From Pseudomonadota bacterium (GTDB taxonomy: Bacteria; Pseudomonadota; Alphaproteobacteria; Sphingomonadales; Sphingomonadaceae), in contig CAUJJI010000023.1 in assembly GCA_963205265.1 (NCBI GenBank), positions 17,058 through 81,057 on the forward strand: DNA of 64,000 nucleotides. Reading direction: 5' to 3'. Below are positions 59,537 through 64,000 of the stretch, piece by piece. The position numbers and the translations under genes were made by a program. The notes below the pieces were generated by a model. It worked only from the letters and a program-made list of their open reading frames with translations. It was not told the origin of the DNA and made no database searches. The first letter of the stretch is position 1, and every line of letters begins with the position of its first letter.

Positions 59537-60778
59537 ATGACTTCCCCCACCGCCAGCAAGCCCTTCCCGATGGGGGAACGCGAATTCGTCGGCCTGATGG
59601 CCATGCTCCAGGCACTGCAGGCGCTGGCGATCGACGTGATGCTGCCGGGCATCGGCGTCATTGCCAGCGATCTCGGCGTCGGCGATCCCAACGACCGCCA
59701 GCTGGTGATCGGGGTGTTCCTCATCTGCTCGGGCCTCGGCTCGCTGTTTCCCGGCGCGCTGGCCGACCGCTTCGGGCGTCGGCCGGTGCTGTTCACCTGC
59801 CTTGTCGGCTATGCGCTGTTCAGCGCCGCCGGGGCGTTGGTGAGCGATTTCACCACCCTGCTCGTCCTGCGCGGGTGCCAGGGGCTGCTGTCCTCGGGCA
59901 TGCTGGTGACCAGCGCGGCGGTGATCCGCGACCGCTATTCGGGCGACCGCATGGCGCGCACCCAGTCGCTGGTCGGCATGACCTTCATGATCGTACCGAT
60001 GGCCGCGCCGAGCCTGGGCCAGGCGATACTGCTGGTGGCGAGCTGGCGCTGGATTTTCGGCGTGATGGCGCTGATGGCCGCGATGGTGTGCCTCTGGACC
60101 TTCCTGCGCCTGCCGGAGACGCTTCATCCCGAATACCGCCAGACGATTCGCGTCGGCGCGATCGCGGGCAACATGCGGATCGCCCTGCTGCATCGCAGCT
60201 CGATCGGCTATATCGTCGGCATGGCGCTGGTCCAGGGGGCGCTGTTCGGCTACATCAACAGCTCGCAGCAGCTTCTCGCCGAGCATTTCGGCGCGGGCGA
60301 AACGTTCCCGCTGATCTTCGGCGCCATGGCGCTGATGATGGCCGGGGCCAATCTCACCAATTCCCGAATCGTCGAGCGCTTCGGCGCGCGGCGCGTTTCG
60401 CACACGGCAGTGCTTGCCTATATCTGCTTCGCCGCGCTGCAGCTCTGGCTGGCCTCGCAGCCGCACCAGACGATCGGGCAGTTCACCGTGGTGATGACGC
60501 TCAACCTGTGCATGATGGGCTTCATCGGCGCCAACTTCCAGTCGATCGCGCTGCAGCCCTTCGCCCGGATGGCGGGCGCGGCGGCATCGGTCCAGGCCTT
60601 CATCCGCATCTCGACCGGGGCGATGCTGGGCGCGGCGATCGGCCAGCTCTACGACGGCACCGCGCGGCCGCTGGCCCTGGCGCTGCTCGCCGCGGGGACG
60701 AGCGCGCTGCTGCTGGTGCTGTTCAGCGAGCGCGGGCGGTTGTTCCGGCGGCTGCACGGACAGGTCCCCCAGGTGTGA
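59537..60778 (+). CDS. Multidrug effflux-type MFS transporter (Bcr/CflA-like)
   Basis: ALAIDVMLPGIGVIASDLGVGDPNDRQLVIGVFLICSGLGSLFPGALADRFGRRPVLF. Confidence 0.88.
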   Translation: MTSPTASKPFPMGEREFVGLMAMLQALQALAIDVMLPGIGVIASDLGVGDPNDRQLVIGVFLICSGLGSLFPGALADRFGRRPVLFTCLVGYALFSAAGALVSDFTTLLVLRGCQGLLSSGMLVTSAAVIRDRYSGDRMARTQSLVGMTFMIVPMAAPSLGQAILLVASWRWIFGVMALMAAMVCLWTFLRLPETLHPEYRQTIRVGAIAGNMRIALLHRSSIGYIVGMALVQGALFGYINSSQQLLAEHFGAGETFPLIFGAMALMMAGANLTNSRIVERFGARRVSHTAVLAYICFAALQLWLASQPHQTIGQFTVVMTLNLCMMGFIGANFQSIALQPFARMAGAAASVQAFIRISTGAMLGAAIGQLYDGTARPLALALLAAGTSALLLVLFSERGRLFRRLHGQVPQV

Positions 60779-62232
60779 GCGCGCGCTACGACCTTGCCGT
60801 GATCGGCGGGGGCGTGAACGGCGCCGGGATCGCGCGCGACGCGGCCGGGCGCGGCGCGAGAGTCCTGCTGCTGGAAGCCGGCGACCTCGCCGGCGGCACC
60901 TCGTCCGCCTCGACCAAGCTGATCCACGGCGGGCTGCGCTATCTCGAGCACTACGAGTTCGCCCTGGTCCGCGAAGCGCTGGGCGAGCGCGAGGCGCTGT
61001 GGCGGATCGCCCCGCACATCATCTGGCCGATGCGTTTCGTCCTGCCCTATGCGAAGGGGCTGCGGCCAGCCTGGCTGCTGCGGCTGGGCCTGTTCCTCTA
61101 CGACCATATCGGCGGGCGCAGGCGGCTGCAGAAGACGCGGACGGTGGACCTGTGCCGCCATCCGGCCGGCGGGCCGCTGCAGAAGCGCTTCCATGTCGGC
61201 TTCGAATATTCCGACGGCTGGGTCGACGATGCCCGGCTGGTCGTCCTCAACGCGATGGATGCCGCCGCGCACGGCGCCGAGGTGCGGACGCGCACTCCCG
61301 TAACCGCCGCGCGGCGCGACGGGGCGGGCTGGGCGATCGCCACGCCGGCCGGGACTTTCTACGCCGACGCGCTGGTCAATGCCGCCGGGCCGGCGGTGCT
61401 CGAAGTCCTGCGGCTGGCGGGCGAGGCGCCCGACTACCGGATGCGGCTGGTGCGCGGCTCGCACATCGTCGTGCGCAAGCTGTTCGACCACCCCTACGCC
61501 TATTTCTTCCAGCTCCCCGACACGCGCATCTTCTTCGCCATTCCCTACGAGCGCGACTTCACGCTGATCGGCACGACCGATGCCGATCACCAGGGCCCGC
61601 TCGGCGATGTCCGCGCCAGCGCGGCGGAGATCACCTACCTCTGCGAAGGGGTGAACCGCTACTTTGCCCGAGCGATCACCGCTGCCGACGTCGTCTGGAG
61701 CTATGCCGGCGTCCGGCCGCTGATCGACGACGGCTCGGGCCGCCCGGAAGCGGCGACGCGGGGCTATCGGCTGGAGCTGTCGGAGCCGGGCGAGGGCGCG
61801 CCGCTGCTCAGCGTTTACGGCGGCAAGATCACCACTTACCGCCACCTGGGAGAGGAAGCGGTGGACCTGCTGGCCGAGCGGCTACCCGCGCTGTCCGGCC
61901 CGGCCTGGACGCGGACGCGCCCGCTGCCGGGCGGCGACTTCCCGGTCGACGGCGCCGCGGCCTTGAAAGCAGAGCTGGCGGCGCGCTTCGCCTTCCTGGC
62001 GGATGCCGACGCCGACCGCATCGCCAAGGCCTACGGCACCCGCGCCTTCGCCTGGCTGCGCAACGACTGCGGACAGGATTTCGGGGCCGGGCTGAGCGAG
62101 GCCGAAGTCGACTACCTGCGCCGCGAGGAATGGGCCCGGACCGCGGACGACGTGCTGTGGCGGCGGACGAAGCTGGGGCTGCGGCTGGATGCGGCGCAGC
62201 AGGCGGCACTGGCGGGGTACATGGGGGGATGA
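60775..62232 (+). CDS. glpD: Glycerol-3-phosphate dehydrogenase (GTG start)
   Basis: YDLAVIGGGVNGAGIARDAAGRG; GGTSSASTKLIHGGLRYLEHYEFALVREALGER. Confidence 0.96.
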   Translation: MSARYDLAVIGGGVNGAGIARDAAGRGARVLLLEAGDLAGGTSSASTKLIHGGLRYLEHYEFALVREALGEREALWRIAPHIIWPMRFVLPYAKGLRPAWLLRLGLFLYDHIGGRRRLQKTRTVDLCRHPAGGPLQKRFHVGFEYSDGWVDDARLVVLNAMDAAAHGAEVRTRTPVTAARRDGAGWAIATPAGTFYADALVNAAGPAVLEVLRLAGEAPDYRMRLVRGSHIVVRKLFDHPYAYFFQLPDTRIFFAIPYERDFTLIGTTDADHQGPLGDVRASAAEITYLCEGVNRYFARAITAADVVWSYAGVRPLIDDGSGRPEAATRGYRLELSEPGEGAPLLSVYGGKITTYRHLGEEAVDLLAERLPALSGPAWTRTRPLPGGDFPVDGAAALKAELAARFAFLADADADRIAKAYGTRAFAWLRNDCGQDFGAGLSEAEVDYLRREEWARTADDVLWRRTKLGLRLDAAQQAALAGYMGG

Positions 62233-62233
62233 G

Positions 62234-62328
62234 GCTCCCGTCGTCCCGGCGAAAGCCGGGACCGCCGGCCTCGTTGACGGAATGCTGCGCCCTGGCGAGA
62301 GCGGACCCGGGTCGAGCTCGGGACGACG
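62234..62328. repeat. Intergenic palindromic repeat family B, copy
   Basis: cgtcgtcccggcgaaagccgggaccg ... cggacccgggtcgagctcgggacgacg. Confidence 0.88.
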
Positions 62329-62349
62329 AACACAAATAAAACCAATGCT

Positions 62350-63324
62350 TTACCGCGCAGCATAGTCTGCAGCATTTTCCCGCGCCGACGCAGCAAGTTG
62401 GCGCCGCGACAGCGCGGGGACCGGTGCCGGCTTCACCGGCAGCAGCGCCCCTGCCAGCCCCCGCGCCACGAAGCCCGCCTTGGCCGCGCGCGAGGTGACG
62501 ATCCTGCGGTCCAGCGCCGTTTCGCCGAGCCGCGCCGCCTCGCGCGCGATCGCGCCGTAGATGCCGGCCGCCGCGAGCACCGCCCAGCGGCTGCGGAACG
62601 GCAGCCGCGCCGCGCCGACGCGCGCCGAGGCCTCGTAGCCCGCCTCGAGTGCGCCCAGGCGGCGCAGCATTCGGCCGACGGCCGGACGGTGGCGCGCTTC
62701 CATCAGATCGTCGGGCGCGATCCCCGCCTCGGCCAGCCAATCGCCGGGCAGGTAGCAGCGCCCGGCGGCATGATCCTCGGCGACGTCGCGCGCGATGTTG
62801 GCGAGCTGGAATGCGAGGCCGAGATCGCAGGCGCGGTCGAGCGTGTCCTCGTCGCCGGGCGCGACGCCCATGACCACGGCCATCATCACCCCGACCGCGC
62901 CGGCGACGTGGTAGCAGTAGCGCAGCATGTCCGCCTCGCTTGCCGGCCGCCAGGCCGAAGCGTCGAGAGCGAAGCCGGCGACGACGTCCTCGGCCATCGC
63001 GGCGCTCACGCCGGTTTCGCGCGCGACCAGGCCCAGCGCGTCGAAGGCAGGCCGCCCGGTGGCCTCGCCCGCCAGCGCACGGCCGGTAAGCTCGCGGATC
63101 GTGGCCAGCCGCTCCCCCGCGTCCGACTGGTCGCCCAGCGCGCCGCCGTGGTCCTGGGCATCGGCGATGTCGTCGCAGGCGCGGCACCAGGCGTAGAGCA
63201 GCCACACCTTTTCGCGAGTCGCGCGGTCGAACAGGCGGCTGGCGGCGGCGAAGCTCTTCGATCCGCGCGCGATGGAAAGGCGCGCATGCTCGACCAGCTC
63301 CGCCCTGCCGGCGCGATCGATCAA
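62350..63324 (-). CDS. crtB: Squalene/phytoene synthase family, probably phytoene synthase (TTG start proposed)
   Basis: YAWCRACDDIADAQD; YCYHVAGAVGVMMAVVMG; AFQLANIARDVAEDHAAGRCYLPGDWL. Confidence 0.9.
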   Translation of the reverse strand: MIDRAGRAELVEHARLSIARGSKSFAAASRLFDRATREKVWLLYAWCRACDDIADAQDHGGALGDQSDAGERLATIRELTGRALAGEATGRPAFDALGLVARETGVSAAMAEDVVAGFALDASAWRPASEADMLRYCYHVAGAVGVMMAVVMGVAPGDEDTLDRACDLGLAFQLANIARDVAEDHAAGRCYLPGDWLAEAGIAPDDLMEARHRPAVGRMLRRLGALEAGYEASARVGAARLPFRSRWAVLAAAGIYGAIAREAARLGETALDRRIVTSRAAKAGFVARGLAGALLPVKPAPVPALSRRQLAASARENAADYAAR

Positions 63325-63902
63325 AGCTCGCTGGCTTTCATCGCGAAGATCGGGGTCGTCGGCTGGTGCGCGGCCATGCGCTCGAGCAGCAGGTCGAGCT
63401 CGTGCTCGGCCATGATGATGCCGCGATGGGCAGGGCGGATGAAGCCGGCCTCGGCCATGTGCTGGTTGAAGGCGAGCAGCTGGTCGAAGAAGCCGAAGGC
63501 GTTGAGCAACCCGACCGGCTTGGCATGATAGCCGAGCTGCGCCCAGCTCACCGCTTCCCACAGCTCGTCCATCGTGCCGACGCCGCCGGGCAGCGTCAGG
63601 AAGCCGTCGGACAGCTCGGTAAAGGCCAGCTTGCGCTCGTGCATGCCCGAGACCACGCGCAGCTCGGTGCAGTCGGGATTGGCGACCTCGCGGCTGACCA
63701 GGGCATCGGGGATGACGCCGATCACTTCGCCGCCCGCGGCGAGGGCAGAGCCGGCCACCGCGCCCATGAGGCCGAGGCGGCCGCCGCCGTAGACCACGCC
63801 GATCCCGCGCCGCGCCAGGGTTTCGCCGACGTGGCGGGCGAGGTCGAGATAGCGCGGGTCGGCGGGCGTGGCCGAGCCGCAATAGACGGCGCGGCGGTTC
63901 AT
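63321..63902 (-). CDS. LOG family / TIGR00730-type Rossmann protein
   Basis: VVYGGGRLGLMGAVAGSALAAGGEVIGVIP; TLPGGVGTMDELWE. Confidence 0.95.
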   Translation of the reverse strand: MNRRAVYCGSATPADPRYLDLARHVGETLARRGIGVVYGGGRLGLMGAVAGSALAAGGEVIGVIPDALVSREVANPDCTELRVVSGMHERKLAFTELSDGFLTLPGGVGTMDELWEAVSWAQLGYHAKPVGLLNAFGFFDQLLAFNQHMAEAGFIRPAHRGIIMAEHELDLLLERMAAHQPTTPIFAMKASEL

Positions 63903-63905
63903 TGT

Positions 63906-63957
63906 TCCTCCCCGGAACGGGGAGGGGGACCGCCGGCGCAGCCGGTGGTGGAGGGGG
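63906..63957. repeat. Intergenic palindromic repeat family A, copy 3
   Basis: cctccccggaacggggagggggaccgccggcgcagccggtggtggaggggg; near-identical to 33651-33706. Confidence 0.82.
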
Positions 63958-64000
63958 CTCGCCGCTCGGCGCGACTTCTCCCAGGCGCCGCCTTCCGGCC

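Overview
A 64 kb GC-rich chromosomal window, probably from an alphaproteobacterium of the Sphingomonadales type (inferred from gene content, MucR regulator and intergenic palindromes). I see no tRNA, rRNA, CRISPR, IS element or prophage. Main blocks: (1) LuxE/PaaK-like AMP-binding gene (partial), cspA-infA, MBL hydrolase, cytochrome c, P450, DksA/TraR-like and MucR genes (0-8.7 kb). (2) A surface-structure island (9-26 kb): a lipoprotein with about 43 consecutive Pro-x-y triplets, an EAL protein, a near-complete Tad/Flp pilus locus with a Walker-A-less TadZ and no recognisable CpaD, an orphan ParB-like gene, and a tight reverse-strand cluster of TpsB transporter, 2OG-Fe(II) oxygenase and prepilin peptidase. 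(3) A membrane PQQ-glucose dehydrogenase and a coxG/M/S/L-like molybdenum hydroxylase set whose large subunit is not of the CO-dehydrogenase type and carries an extra C-terminal domain (26-33.6 kb). (4) Housekeeping genes: corC, ybeY, phoH, miaB, argS, SPOR. (5) An acyl-CoA/acetylation cluster (42.7-57.1 kb): acyl-CoA ligase-GNAT fusion, P-type ATPase, prpE-like, GNAT, MFS, DcaP-like porin, acs, NarL-type regulator. (6) pgl, NUDIX, dinB, MFS, glpD, phytoene synthase, LOG-family protein. Intergenic regions carry at least three families of long palindromic repeats and one candidate standalone ncRNA with a near-consensus promoter. Best candidates for something new: the Pro-every-third lipoprotein with the nearby 2OG oxygenase/TpsB/TadV cluster, the TadZ/ParB oddities, and the ncRNA candidate near 33.8-34.1 kb. 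Many listed ORFs are high-GC shadow ORFs and were rejected.
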